From Clostridiales bacterium (GTDB lineage: Bacteria > Bacillota > Clostridia > Peptostreptococcales > Anaerovoracaceae): DNA of 51,187 bases. This document shows, piece by piece, positions 24,837 to 33,337 of the stretch. The notes below the pieces were generated by a model, which was given only the letters and a program-made list of their open reading frames with translations, was not told where the DNA came from and did no database searches. How positions within the stretch are numbered: the first letter of the stretch is position 1; every line of letters begins with the position of its first letter. Made by a program: the position numbers and the translations under genes. Location: positions 1 through 51,187 of the forward strand of contig SVCQ01000013.1 of assembly GCA_015058275.1 (NCBI GenBank), given 5' to 3'.

Positions 24837-25819
24837 CCTTTGATCGCATCTGCGATGATCTCCATCTCCTCGCGGCTGTAGCGCTGATCCACCGGGAGAG
24901 GGAGGATATCCGCCGACCATTTGTATTCGAGACTGCCTTCGGGCAGTTTTTTGATTAGGTAAGACCAGTTCGTCGGAACGAAGATGCTCTGCTCTGCGAG
25001 GTACTTGCGCAGGCCCACGCCATCCTTGTGATAGTACGGATAGGCGAACGGGGCTGACGGCATGCGCTTTACGAACGGGTTCGGACCCTTATCCGGCAGA
25101 AGCTCCCGTAGGATCCTGTAGTTCTCGCAGCGCTTTTGCTGTACATAGTCATAGTCTATTCCTCTGAGGAAGTTCTCCGTCAGAAGCGACATCTTTGCGG
25201 GCTCTGCCGTCGCGAACTCATCGGAGGCGGCGAGCATCTCGCTGTAGTGATCGCGGGCATTCCCCTCGAGCCTGCCGGTGAGGTGGGATATCCTGCCGCC
25301 GGACCGGTCTCTTTTGAGGCTGCCGTAGTCCGCGGCGAGTGTTTCGTCCGCGTCTGAAGGCAGTGCCACATAGGCCCCGTCGCTGAGCCCGAAGTACTTG
25401 CGCGGCGTGTAGATCGTCCATACTCCCGGAAGATCAAGCGGCGCGTCGTAAAAGGCCTGGGCGTTGTCGACGATGAGCTTAGGATACTCTGCATGCCGCC
25501 TCTTTACGGTCTCCTCTGTGAGCTGGCCGTAGTAGCTGACCAGATAGAGGATATCCTCTTCGGTCGGAGCACCTTCAGGGCCCCAGACCGGCTCGAGATC
25601 CTCATCGAGGCCGTAGCTGACCACCTTAAAGCCTGCGGCCGCTGCCGATCCCGGCACCGAGCTGCAGATGTACTCAGGTATGAATACCCTGTTGTGCTTC
25701 ACATGCTGCAGGATCCACACGAAGGCTGTCCTGCCCAGATTGAATTTATAAAGGTCGCCGTACATCTCCGCGCCGCGGAAATGCTCGAGCTCCATATATC
25801 CGCCGATTTCCCTACTCAT
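24824..25819 (-). CDS. DegT/StrS-like PLP-dependent protein, divergent
   Basis: A 331-residue protein resembling the DegT/DnrJ/EryC1/StrS fold. 'LIVDNAQAFYDAP' matches the Asp-x-AQ pyridine-binding segment and 'TPRKYFGLSDGAY' the PLP-lysine segment. The sugar aminotransferase is shorter than usual (about 370), and an N-terminal region is missing, so it may be an inactive or altered member. Three in-frame starts are possible; ATG 25819 has AAAAGG six nt upstream and is preferred. It is alone on the minus strand among plus-strand sugar genes and overlaps the membrane protein gene at the 3' end. Confidence 0.65.
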   Translation of the reverse strand: MSREIGGYMELEHFRGAEMYGDLYKFNLGRTAFVWILQHVKHNRVFIPEYICSSVPGSAAAAGFKVVSYGLDEDLEPVWGPEGAPTEEDILYLVSYYGQLTEETVKRRHAEYPKLIVDNAQAFYDAPLDLPGVWTIYTPRKYFGLSDGAYVALPSDADETLAADYGSLKRDRSGGRISHLTGRLEGNARDHYSEMLAASDEFATAEPAKMSLLTENFLRGIDYDYVQQKRCENYRILRELLPDKGPNPFVKRMPSAPFAYPYYHKDGVGLRKYLAEQSIFVPTNWSYLIKKLPEGSLEYKWSADILPLPVDQRYSREEMEIIADAIKGYSL

Positions 25820-25847
25820 ACTCATCCTTTTCTATTGCTTTGGAATT

Positions 25848-25874
25848 GCGCTTCCGAGTATATCCCTCCCGGAT
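25848..25874. repeat. 27-bp dispersed repeat, copy 2, in a palindromic intergenic segment
   Basis: Two mismatches to 23227-23253. GGATTTTGCA (25871-25880) and TGCAAAATCC (25959-25968) form a perfect 10-bp inverted pair. GCGCTTC (25848-25854) has its inverse GAAGCGC at 26013-26019, so the 170-bp segment has nested inverted ends, like a small non-coding mobile element. Confidence 0.6.
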
Positions 25875-26005
25875 TTTGCATCGCCCCTCGTCAGGTGTGT
25901 TACGCTGAAGGGCAGTGACTATGTCGCTATGTGCGAGGTAATTAATGATCGTACTTAGTGCAAAATCCGAACCGGGACATAGCTCTCCGCGCTCTTCAAT
26001 AAGTA

Positions 26006-26034
26006 TAGCAAAGAAGCGCGTTATAAGATATAAT
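26006..26034 (+). promoter_or_regulatory. Probable promoter of the GT2-to-acyltransferase cluster
   Basis: A perfect TATAAT at 26029-26034 has a weak -35 TAGCAA at 26006-26011 with a 17-bp spacer. It lies 34 bp before ATG 26068 and no terminator is seen before 33115, so it may drive genes 26068-33085. Confidence 0.5.
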
Positions 26035-26067
26035 TTCCATGTATGTAAACAGGGAGGAACAGGCATT

Positions 26068-27000
26068 ATGCTGATATCCATAGTCATACCGTGCTACTAC
26101 TCGGAGAAGACTATCCACAAGGTAGTGGACATGGTAAGAGATGAATTCAATAAGAACGAAGGCTACGAGTGCGAGTTCGTGCTGGTCAATGACGGCTCGA
26201 CGGACGGCACTTTTGACGAGATCCGCAAGCTAAGTCAGGAGTATACCAATGTAAAGGGTATCAACCTGATGAAGAACTTCGGTCAGCACAATGCTCTCAT
26301 GGCGGCCCTTCAGTATACAGAAGGCGATTACGTGCTCGGCATGGACGACGACATGCAGACGCATCCGTCGCAGATCTTCAAGCTGGTGCACAGGATCGAA
26401 GAGGGCTTCGACCTGGTATACGGCATCTATCCGGAGGTCAAGAACGGGCCGATCAAGAATCTCACAAGCAAGATCAACCGTAAGACTTCGCGCGTCTTGC
26501 TGGGCAGACCCAAGGAGATCGAGTCCAGCAATTTCTGGATCATCACCAGGGCGATACGCGACGAGGTCGTCAAATTCGATACATTCAACCCGTACATCGA
26601 CGCTATATTCTACAGGGCGACGAGCAATATCGGGATGGTGCCTGTAGAGCACTTCAAGAGGGAGTACGGCCACTCGGGCTACACCTTCAGGAAGCTCCTC
26701 AAGCTGTGGATGGCGTACTGGAACTTCTCGGCGGTGCCGCTGAGGATGTCGTTTTACGTAGGCACATTCTCGCTGATCGCGGGCGTGCTCTTTGCGGTCT
26801 ACCTCATAATCAACAAGATACTCTCGCCTGACCTGCCGGTCGGCTGGTCATCGATGATGTGCATCATGGCGCTGCTCTTCGGAGTCGTGCTGATGGTGCT
26901 CGGCGTCGTGGGAGAGTACCTCGGCAAGATAATCCTGATTCTCAACAACACACCGCAATTTGTAGTAAGAGAGACAGTAGGGCTTGAAGACAAAAAATAG
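26068..27000 (+). CDS. GT2 polyprenyl-phosphate glycosyltransferase (GtrB/CsbB-like)
   Basis: A 310-residue DPM1-type GT2 enzyme with a cytoplasmic catalytic domain and two C-terminal membrane segments (about 230-252 and 267-290). 'VNDGSTDGT' and 'GMDDDMQTHPSQ' (Asp cluster 93-95) are the nucleotide-sugar and metal sites. It should make undecaprenyl-P-sugar. ATG 26068 follows AGGGAGG. It is a paralog of the protein at 3770-4720, keeping the same 'DDDMQTHPSQ' and 'VVGEY-G' motifs. It heads a cluster with an SMR-type pair and YfhO, so its lipid-linked sugar is probably flipped and transferred outside by those proteins. Confidence 0.92.
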   Translation: MLISIVIPCYYSEKTIHKVVDMVRDEFNKNEGYECEFVLVNDGSTDGTFDEIRKLSQEYTNVKGINLMKNFGQHNALMAALQYTEGDYVLGMDDDMQTHPSQIFKLVHRIEEGFDLVYGIYPEVKNGPIKNLTSKINRKTSRVLLGRPKEIESSNFWIITRAIRDEVVKFDTFNPYIDAIFYRATSNIGMVPVEHFKREYGHSGYTFRKLLKLWMAYWNFSAVPLRMSFYVGTFSLIAGVLFAVYLIINKILSPDLPVGWSSMMCIMALLFGVVLMVLGVVGEYLGKIILILNNTPQFVVRETVGLEDKK

Positions 27001-27008
27001 TAAAAGAC

Positions 27009-27178
27009 CTGTCATCCTGAGCCGTACTGTCATCCTGAGCCGTACTGTCATCCTGAGCCGTACTGTCATCCTGAGCTGTACTGTCATCCTGAGCCGCAAA
27101 GCGGCGAAGGATCTCATAGAATCGTATCGAAGGATCTCTACGAGATTCTTCGGTCGCTACGCTCCCTCAGAATGACAG
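27009..27178. repeat. REP-like repeat cluster with 18-bp tandem array
   Basis: Units at 27009-27026, 27027-27044 and 27045-27062 are identical (CTGTCATCCTGAGCCGTA). The fourth at 27063-27080 differs by one base, and the fifth (27081-27115) is a full-length repeat ending GGCGAAGGATCTC. A further fragment is at 27128-27139 and an inverted unit at 27140-27178, like that at 14170-14204. This is the same family as 1479, 14170-14640 and 28412-28461. Short open frames through it are repeat artefacts. Confidence 0.9.
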
Positions 27179-27194
27179 TAATAGAGGAACACTA

Positions 27195-28406
27195 ATGGAG
27201 AAATTAATGATACTCGGCGCGAGCATCTATCAGGTGCCGCTTATACGCACGGCAGGCAGGATGGGCCTGCAGACTATAGTGGCAAGCATCCCGGGCGATT
27301 ACCCGGGCTTTTCGGATGCGGACAAAGTCTACTTCATCAACACGACGGACAAGGCCGGCATACTCGAGGTCGCGAGGGCCGAGGGCATCAGCGGCATCTG
27401 CACCTCGGGCACTGACGTCGCGGTCGCTACCATCGGCTACGTCAACGAGCAGATGGGCCTGGCCGGCGTCTCTGAGGCGGCGGCTGTCAGGGCCTGCGAC
27501 AAGTACGAGATGAAGGAAGCCTTCAGGCAGGGCGGCGTCTCGGCGTCACGCTTCATCAAGGTGACTACACCGGAGGAGGCTTACAAGGCGGCCGATGAGA
27601 TCGGATATCCGGTGGTTGTAAAGTGCGTCGACAGCTCGGGAAGCCGCGGCATCAACGTGGTCGAGTCGAGAGAGCACTTAAGAGAAGCCTACAACGAGGC
27701 GGTCAAGTATTCGCGCCAGAAGTACGTGCTGGTCGAGGAGAAGCTCGGCGGGGTAGAGATCGGTGTCGACGGCATGGTGCAGGACGGCGAGATCAGGCTG
27801 ATCGCGCCTCATCAGAAATACACATACAAGTACAACGGGGCTACGATCCCTGCGGGCCATTCGTATCCGTACTACTGCTCGGACAGGGTACGCGCCGAGA
27901 TCGAGCATCAGGTGAGCCTGGCGGTCAGGGCGCTCGGCCTCGATAACTGCGCATTCAATTCGGATGTGTTCGTGGACGGAGAGGATGTCTACATCATCGA
28001 GATGGGCGGCAGGGCAGGAGCGACCTGCATACCTGAGCTGACTTCCATACACTACGGCTTCGACTTCTACGAAAAGATGATACAGAACGCACTCGGGCTC
28101 AAGGTCGACCTCGACGCGGGCGATGAGAGGGTGCCGTGCATGGCCAAGCTCCTGATGAGCCCGGTGGACGGGACCATCAGCGACATAGATGAGGCGAGGT
28201 TCGATGAGCTGAGAGCGGAGGGCAATGTGATCGCTCTCGACTACGGAGTCGGCCACGCCGTGGAGAAGATGTACAACGGCACCACGAGGATAGGCCACAT
28301 CATCGCGAGGACTGACGATGAGGCCGCCGTGGATGCGATAATGGATGAGATATACGGAGCGATCTGCGTAGACGGCAAAAACATGAAGGAGCTCTGGAAC
28401 CGGTAA
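27195..28406 (+). CDS. ATP-grasp enzyme
   Basis: A 403-residue ATP-grasp protein. The N-terminal domain 'MEKLMILGASIYQVPLI' is typical of the PylC/biotin-carboxylase-like branch. 'YPVVVKCVDSSGSRGI' (about 136-151) is the ATP loop, 'KYVLVEEKLGGVEIGVDG' is the hinge, and 'VYIIEMGGRAGATCIPE' the metal site. ATG follows GAGGAA. It is distantly similar in design to the enzyme at 362. It lies between GT2 and the SMR-like pair, with REP-like repeats on both sides. It may make an amide-linked (for example amino acid) substituent for the exported polymer; this is inference. Confidence 0.88.
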   Translation: MEKLMILGASIYQVPLIRTAGRMGLQTIVASIPGDYPGFSDADKVYFINTTDKAGILEVARAEGISGICTSGTDVAVATIGYVNEQMGLAGVSEAAAVRACDKYEMKEAFRQGGVSASRFIKVTTPEEAYKAADEIGYPVVVKCVDSSGSRGINVVESREHLREAYNEAVKYSRQKYVLVEEKLGGVEIGVDGMVQDGEIRLIAPHQKYTYKYNGATIPAGHSYPYYCSDRVRAEIEHQVSLAVRALGLDNCAFNSDVFVDGEDVYIIEMGGRAGATCIPELTSIHYGFDFYEKMIQNALGLKVDLDAGDERVPCMAKLLMSPVDGTISDIDEARFDELRAEGNVIALDYGVGHAVEKMYNGTTRIGHIIARTDDEAAVDAIMDEIYGAICVDGKNMKELWNR

Positions 28407-28411
28407 TACTA

Positions 28412-28461
28412 CTGTCATCCTGAGCTGTTATGTCATCCTGAGCGCAGCGAAGGATCTCAGA
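28412..28461 (+). repeat. REP-like repeats between ATP-grasp and SMR genes
   Basis: A half unit (TGTCATCCTGAGCTGT) starts at 28412, followed by a full unit from 28430 that reads GTCATCCTGAGCGCAG and GCGAAGGATCTC. ATCCT and AGGAT are the outer palindrome arms. Confidence 0.85.
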
Positions 28462-28470
28462 GAAAGGATT

Positions 28471-28851
28471 ATGGAAAGGATCAAGGACTATTTACTACTT
28501 CATCTGTGTGTGATGATATTCTCCTTTACGAGCGTGTTCGCGAAGTTCGCGGCCAACGCTTACAACGAGGGAGGATTCATTAATGTGAAGCTTTTTCTCT
28601 TCGTATTCCTGATGCTCTCGGTCTGCGTACTGTACGCGTTCTTTTGGCAGAAGGTCATCAAGAACCTTGATCTGCACGTGGCCTACGCCAACAGGAGCGT
28701 ATACCTCGTATGGGGCCAGATCTGGGCTGTAGCTATTTTTGGCGAGCACCTCAGCATGAAGAACATCGCCGGGCTGCTCGTAGTCATGGCGGGTGTGCTG
28801 ATCGTATCTCTCAATACCAATTATGATGACGGAGAGGAGGCCGGCGAATGA
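28471..28851 (+). CDS. 4-TM SMR/EamA-like subunit A
   Basis: A 126-residue protein with four predicted membrane segments, of the small multidrug resistance/EamA half-transporter type, like ArnE/ArnF. Segments are 'LLLHLCVMIFSFTSVFAKF', 'LFLFVFLMLSVCVLYAFFW', a third containing 'YLVWGQIWAVAIFGEH', and 'IAGLLVVMAGVLIVSL'. A 'YANRSVYLVWGQ' motif replaces the usual EamA sequence. It overlaps subunit B by ATGA at 28848-28851, implying an obligate pair. In ArnE/ArnF such pairs flip undecaprenyl-P-aminosugar, and this set likely flips the lipid sugar made by the GT2 at 26068. Confidence 0.8.
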   Translation: MERIKDYLLLHLCVMIFSFTSVFAKFAANAYNEGGFINVKLFLFVFLMLSVCVLYAFFWQKVIKNLDLHVAYANRSVYLVWGQIWAVAIFGEHLSMKNIAGLLVVMAGVLIVSLNTNYDDGEEAGE

Positions 28852-29183
28852 ACATCTACATGGCTGTCCTCTTCATAGCGACCATATTCTCGGCGGGCTC
28901 GCAGGTACTCTTAAAGCAGAGCGCGAGGCAGGAACACAAGAGCTGGATATATGAGTATCTCAACTGGAGGGTCATCACGGCCTACGCGATATCCTTTGGC
29001 GTGCTGTTCTCGACCACCTTCGCGTATACCAAAGTGGACATGAGGTTCGGCCCGGTCATCGACACCCTGACCTATGTGTTCGTCATGGTGTTCTCGTACT
29101 TCCTCCTCAGGGAGCAGTTCACCAAAGGCCAGCTGATCGGCAATCTGATCATAATCGCGGGCGTCCTTATATACACGCTCTGA
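28848..29183 (+). CDS. 4-TM SMR/EamA-like subunit B
   Basis: A 111-residue partner of the preceding protein with four membrane segments. 'AGSQVLLKQSARQ' is the conserved first-helix motif of SMR-like subunits, and 'RFGPVIDTLTYVFVMVFSY' and 'GNLIIIAGVLIYTL' are the last two helices. The fully translated size equals ArnF-type proteins. The 4-bp overlap with subunit A suggests translational coupling and a heterodimer. The YfhO-family gene starts 33 bp later. Confidence 0.8.
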   Translation: MNIYMAVLFIATIFSAGSQVLLKQSARQEHKSWIYEYLNWRVITAYAISFGVLFSTTFAYTKVDMRFGPVIDTLTYVFVMVFSYFLLREQFTKGQLIGNLIIIAGVLIYTL

Positions 29184-29216
29184 CATATCTGACCTACACT
29201 TTGTGACATTTTCAAA

Positions 29217-31937
29217 ATGACCAAAAGCGCGGATCACAAAACACTAAAAATCAGGGACTTAAGACACAATATATTCCTGCAGTATACGGCGGTGTTCGCC
29301 GTGTATGTGCTGGGAATTTTTGCTGTTCTGATACTCTCGCACTGCGCTTTCATGCAGTACCATGATGCATACAAGCAGGGAGCTTTCAGGCTCATCGAGC
29401 TGAGGAACCAGCTCCACTCGATCCTGACAGGCGAGGGCTTTTCGTTCTGGTCGTGGTATGAGGGCACGGGGCTCGATGAGCCGCTTGAGAACTTCGTCGA
29501 TCCGTGTTCGCTCATAGGCTCGCTCTTCCCGTACAGGTATCTCGAGCTGGGCTTCACGGTCGCGGCGCTTCTGAGGATGTACCTCGGCGGCCTTGCCTTC
29601 ATCGTGCTCGGAAGAGAGGTGGGGCTCAAGAAACATCAGAATCTCATCGGAGCGATACTCTATGTATTCTCCGCCTGCTTTATCGGGCTGGCGCTCCGCC
29701 AGAGCGAGGGCCTGGCCAACGCATGGCTCTTCCCTCTGCTGGTAACGGGAGCCGAGAGGATATACAAGGGGAAGAAGCCGTACCTGTTCATAATCACTGT
29801 GGCGTACTACATGCTCGCCACTTTGTACTACGCATACATGTCGGCGATAGGTGTACTCATGTACATCGTGATCCGCTGGTTCGCGTATAACGACAAATTC
29901 AAGATAAAGCAATTTGCCGCCTCGATGGGGCGCTTCATACTCTACGGACTGACGGGCATATTCATCACTGCCTTCAGCTCGCTCTTTGCGGCCTTCACGC
30001 TGATGAGATCGTCCACCGACAGCTCGCTTAGCTATGACGGGCTGTTCTTCGGGACAAAGTGGTATCTCGCCTTCGGCAAGATGCTGCTCGGCACGGGCAC
30101 AACGGTCGACTACATGGACATCGGCCTGCCGGTACTCATCATAATGCTATTGCCGATAGCGATCAGGCACATCAGCAGGAAGTCCACGGAGACCATCATG
30201 ACCTGCGTGCTCTTCGTCATGCTGATGATCCCGCTTTTCGGAAGCCTCTTCAACGGAGGCGGCTACTCGACCACGAGATGGTCGTACATCTTTGTGCTCT
30301 TTGCCACATGGAGCGCGGCCGGCCAGCTTGACGCCGACAGATTAAAGGAGAAGGGCAGCCTCGCCCTTGCGTGCGGAGGACTCGCTCTCATAGGCGTATG
30401 GACGATGGGCTTCTACCTTGCGGGCGTCATCAAGACCAACGAGACCGGCAAGGTGTTTATGTCCCTGCAGCTCGCGGCGGGCCTTGTGCTGATAGCCATA
30501 ATAGCGCTGATCAGGAGAAGGGACAGAGCGGGCACGCTCGCAGCTGCGGGAGTGCTGATCGTGAGCCTTGTATCTCTCTCGGCGGGCTGGGGCGCAGGCT
30601 TCACCAATACGATAGACAAGTTCGCGAGGAACGCCGCCGTCTACAAGCATCTGCAGGACTCGACGCTTCGCGTGAGCCCTGAGATAGACGACGAAGACTT
30701 CTACAGGATAGACTCCGTCGATGCCATCTCGAGGCATGTGGAGATCAAGTTCCCTTCAAACGAGAACATCTGGTGGAAGACCAACAACCTACCTATATAT
30801 AACAGCCGCATACCGGAGACGCTGACGGAGTACAACGTCGAGATGGGCAACAGCTACGGCTACGCAAGGCGCGTGTTCATGGTGTCGAACGGCAACCGTT
30901 CGGGGCTCGACTTCCTGCTCGGGGTGAGGTACTTCCTCGGCACGGACAGGGACAAGCCTGAGACGGCCGATTCGGACAATTACGCCGGATACGGCTTTGA
31001 GAGGGCCGGAGAGATCGACGGCATCACGGTCTTTAAGAACAAGTATGATGTGGGCCTCGGCTTCGTGCTGGACAAGGCCATGCTCGAGAGCGAGTTCGAC
31101 AGGCTCAGCCGCGTCGAAAAGGAACAGGCGCTCCTCCAGGCAGCGGTCGTGCCGGATGATGAGGCGGACAAGTGCGAAGGCGTGGAGTTCATAAAGGCCT
31201 CCGAGCTCGATCTGGACGTGCAGGATGTGCCGTACGAGGTCATAGCGGCTGACGGCGTGACCATGGAGGACGGCAGGCTCATAGCGGACAGAGACGGAGC
31301 ATCGTTTACGATAGCCGTAAAGGATGTGCCCGACTGCCAGCTCATGGTTTCACTGGATAACTTCCTGCGCGATTCCAAGGACGGCGAGACGAGCGCTTCG
31401 CATGAGATCAGGGTGAGTGACGGCAGGGTCATGAAGATGGCCGTCAACGAAAACAGCCGCCAGGGAGTCGCGGGGATAAAGAACCACGACTTCTGCATGG
31501 GCAGCGTCTCCGGCGATGACGAGATCACGGTCACACTGTCCAAGGCGGGGACCTACACATTCGACAGGATCTACGTGTCGGCGATGAGCACTGCCAATTA
31601 TGACGAGCACGCTTCGGAGTGCATGGACAGCAGATACGAGGTAAGCAGCTACGACGACAAAGAGGTCAGCGGCAGCGTGGACACGGAGGACGGCGGAGTG
31701 CTCTTCCTCTCGATCCCGGCTCACGACAACTGGGATATATATGTGGACGGAGAGCGGGCCGAGGAGATAGACGACCTGGATACTACATTCTTTGGCGCGG
31801 TCGTGCCGGCCGGGAGCCACGAGGTGACGCTCAGATACGATAACAGATACGTAAAGACGGGCGCGATATTCTCGGTCATCGGCATCATCATGCTGGCGGC
31901 CATAGCTTATACGCAGAGACGAAGGGGTACGAAATGA
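29217..31937 (+). CDS. YfhO-family GT-C glycosyltransferase
   Basis: A 906-residue protein of the bacterial YfhO family. The first 470 residues hold about 12-13 membrane segments, followed by a large extracellular beta domain and a last membrane segment (about 875-895, 'GAIFSVIGIIMLAAIAY'). In Bacillus subtilis, YfhO uses the undecaprenyl-P-GlcNAc made by the GT2 CsbB to glycosylate lipoteichoic acid. The same arrangement (GT2, flippase, YfhO) is seen here with an SMR pair. The final domain 'VPAGSHEVTLRYDN' is typical of the family. No ribosome binding site is seen before ATG 29217. It overlaps the acyltransferase gene by ATGA. Confidence 0.88.
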   Translation: MTKSADHKTLKIRDLRHNIFLQYTAVFAVYVLGIFAVLILSHCAFMQYHDAYKQGAFRLIELRNQLHSILTGEGFSFWSWYEGTGLDEPLENFVDPCSLIGSLFPYRYLELGFTVAALLRMYLGGLAFIVLGREVGLKKHQNLIGAILYVFSACFIGLALRQSEGLANAWLFPLLVTGAERIYKGKKPYLFIITVAYYMLATLYYAYMSAIGVLMYIVIRWFAYNDKFKIKQFAASMGRFILYGLTGIFITAFSSLFAAFTLMRSSTDSSLSYDGLFFGTKWYLAFGKMLLGTGTTVDYMDIGLPVLIIMLLPIAIRHISRKSTETIMTCVLFVMLMIPLFGSLFNGGGYSTTRWSYIFVLFATWSAAGQLDADRLKEKGSLALACGGLALIGVWTMGFYLAGVIKTNETGKVFMSLQLAAGLVLIAIIALIRRRDRAGTLAAAGVLIVSLVSLSAGWGAGFTNTIDKFARNAAVYKHLQDSTLRVSPEIDDEDFYRIDSVDAISRHVEIKFPSNENIWWKTNNLPIYNSRIPETLTEYNVEMGNSYGYARRVFMVSNGNRSGLDFLLGVRYFLGTDRDKPETADSDNYAGYGFERAGEIDGITVFKNKYDVGLGFVLDKAMLESEFDRLSRVEKEQALLQAAVVPDDEADKCEGVEFIKASELDLDVQDVPYEVIAADGVTMEDGRLIADRDGASFTIAVKDVPDCQLMVSLDNFLRDSKDGETSASHEIRVSDGRVMKMAVNENSRQGVAGIKNHDFCMGSVSGDDEITVTLSKAGTYTFDRIYVSAMSTANYDEHASECMDSRYEVSSYDDKEVSGSVDTEDGGVLFLSIPAHDNWDIYVDGERAEEIDDLDTTFFGAVVPAGSHEVTLRYDNRYVKTGAIFSVIGIIMLAAIAYTQRRRGTK

Positions 31938-33085
31938 AGCAGAGGATATACAAATACGACAACGTAAAGGCCCTCCTGATACTGCTCGTGGTCATCGGAC
32001 ACATGACTACGGACTACGTGTCGGATTCTCATCTGGTCAGATGGACGACGCTGTGGATATATACCTTCCACATGCCGGCCTTCATATTCATCTCGGGGCT
32101 TGTACATAAGCAGTACATCACCGAGGACAAGGCGGCTCTCGGCGTAAAAGGACAGACGAGGATGCGCTGGGACAAGGTGTGGGGATTCTTCCTTTGCGGC
32201 TACGGCCTCAAGATCTTCCTGCAGTTCACAAGGACACTGATGGGGCAGAACCCTCTCTGGCACTGGATCGCGGAGCCGGGCATCCCGTGGTATCTCTTCG
32301 TGATGGCCGAGTACGAGATGCTCTTTTACTTCATGAGGAAGATAGACGACAGGGTGAAGCCGGGTGTGATGATAGCGGGAGCCTTCGTGCTGAGCTCGGT
32401 CATCGGATACTTCCCGGCGGTCGGCGATACGCTCTGCCTTGCGAGGATGATCAACTTCCTTCCGATATATATGATCGGCTACTACCTGGATATGAAGACC
32501 TTCGCTGCAGCGGTGGACAAGCTGAGATACAGGGTGATCTCCGCGGTCATAGTGGTCACGACCCTGCTCGTATGCTATCTCGGGCCGTGGACCTGGTACT
32601 CGTGGCGCAAGTGGTTTACAGGCAGGCGCTCGTATGAATTCCTGACGGACTTCTTTGAGAGCGCGGTGAGCTGGGGCTGGGCCATCAGGCCGGCCGTGTG
32701 GGCATACGCGATCATACTGTCTCTTGCGATCATAGTGCTGATCCCGGACAGGCAGCTCGGCTACGTCACTACCGTAGGCGAGAGGACGCTCAATATATAC
32801 TTCTGGCACAGGCCGGTTTGCTATCTCTTTAGGAACTGGGCCGTGCTGCCAAAGCTCTGCGTGCTCTTCGGCGGGACGTACAACGCGTCGGCCGCCGGGC
32901 AGGCAAAGGGGCTTGCATTCGGCGGAAGCGAATGGTCGATGATCGCGGCGTTCATCGTCTACTGCGTCATAGGCGCGGCGATGACTGCATTCTTTGCACT
33001 CAAGATATTCGAGCATCCGTGCAAAGAGCTGATGAAGCTCGGAGCCTGGATCGACTATCTGGGGAAGAAGAAGGAAGAAGCATAA
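31934..33085 (+). CDS. Acyltransferase family 3 protein (COG3594-like)
   Basis: A 383-residue polytopic enzyme with about 10 membrane segments. 'DNVKALLILLVVIGHMTTD' carries the conserved His of acyltransferase-3 proteins and 'TFHMPAFIFISG' is the second motif. Such proteins O-acetylate sugars of surface polymers (fucose 4-O-acetylase-like). It overlaps the YfhO gene by 4 bp and ends the cluster before the terminator at 33115. The acceptor is inferred to be the polymer decorated by the preceding proteins. Confidence 0.87.
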   Translation: MKQRIYKYDNVKALLILLVVIGHMTTDYVSDSHLVRWTTLWIYTFHMPAFIFISGLVHKQYITEDKAALGVKGQTRMRWDKVWGFFLCGYGLKIFLQFTRTLMGQNPLWHWIAEPGIPWYLFVMAEYEMLFYFMRKIDDRVKPGVMIAGAFVLSSVIGYFPAVGDTLCLARMINFLPIYMIGYYLDMKTFAAAVDKLRYRVISAVIVVTTLLVCYLGPWTWYSWRKWFTGRRSYEFLTDFFESAVSWGWAIRPAVWAYAIILSLAIIVLIPDRQLGYVTTVGERTLNIYFWHRPVCYLFRNWAVLPKLCVLFGGTYNASAAGQAKGLAFGGSEWSMIAAFIVYCVIGAAMTAFFALKIFEHPCKELMKLGAWIDYLGKKKEEA

Positions 33086-33114
33086 TAACCTGTAACAGAA
33101 GACAGAGGCGATAT

Positions 33115-33146
33115 AAAAGGACTCCTCATTACCGGAGTCCTTTTAA
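33115..33146. terminator. Terminator between acyltransferase and HTH genes
   Basis: AAAAGGACTCC (33115-33125) pairs with GGAGTCCTTTT (33134-33144), an 11-bp perfect stem with an 8-nt loop and A/T runs on both sides. It serves both converging genes. Confidence 0.88.
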
Positions 33147-33337
33147 AGTCTTTTCATTATGTCCTGCAAATCACAATCGAGGATCTCGCAAAGCATGTCA
33201 AGAGTGTGAGTGTTGACGTTTTGATTTCTCTTGAGTCTTGTCAGCTGACCGGGGCTGAATCCGTACTTGTTGATGAGCTTATACTGCGTGACGCCTTTCT
33301 TTTTCATTGTCTCCCACAAGGGGTCAAACACGATCAA
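33143..33337 (-). CDS. Small XRE-type HTH regulator
   Basis: A 64-residue Cro/CI-type DNA-binding protein, nearly only the helix-turn-helix: 'TQYKLINKYGFSPGQLTRL' is the HTH and 'LDMLCEILDCDLQDIM' the last helix. TTG 33337 is chosen because it gives the usual 'MIVFDPLW' start of this family and follows AGAGGAGAG; a longer in-frame ATG start at 33418 would add an atypical 27-residue N-terminus. It is convergent with the acyltransferase gene and divergent from the large secreted protein gene, which it might regulate. The 300 bp between them contain no gene or clear promoter that I can support. Confidence 0.82.
   Translation of the reverse strand: MIVFDPLWETMKKKGVTQYKLINKYGFSPGQLTRLKRNQNVNTHTLDMLCEILDCDLQDIMKRL

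Noticed and set aside
26984-27175. Open frame with repeated 'TVILSR' units
   Set aside because: It is a translation of the REP-like tandem repeats; a coding role is not supported.
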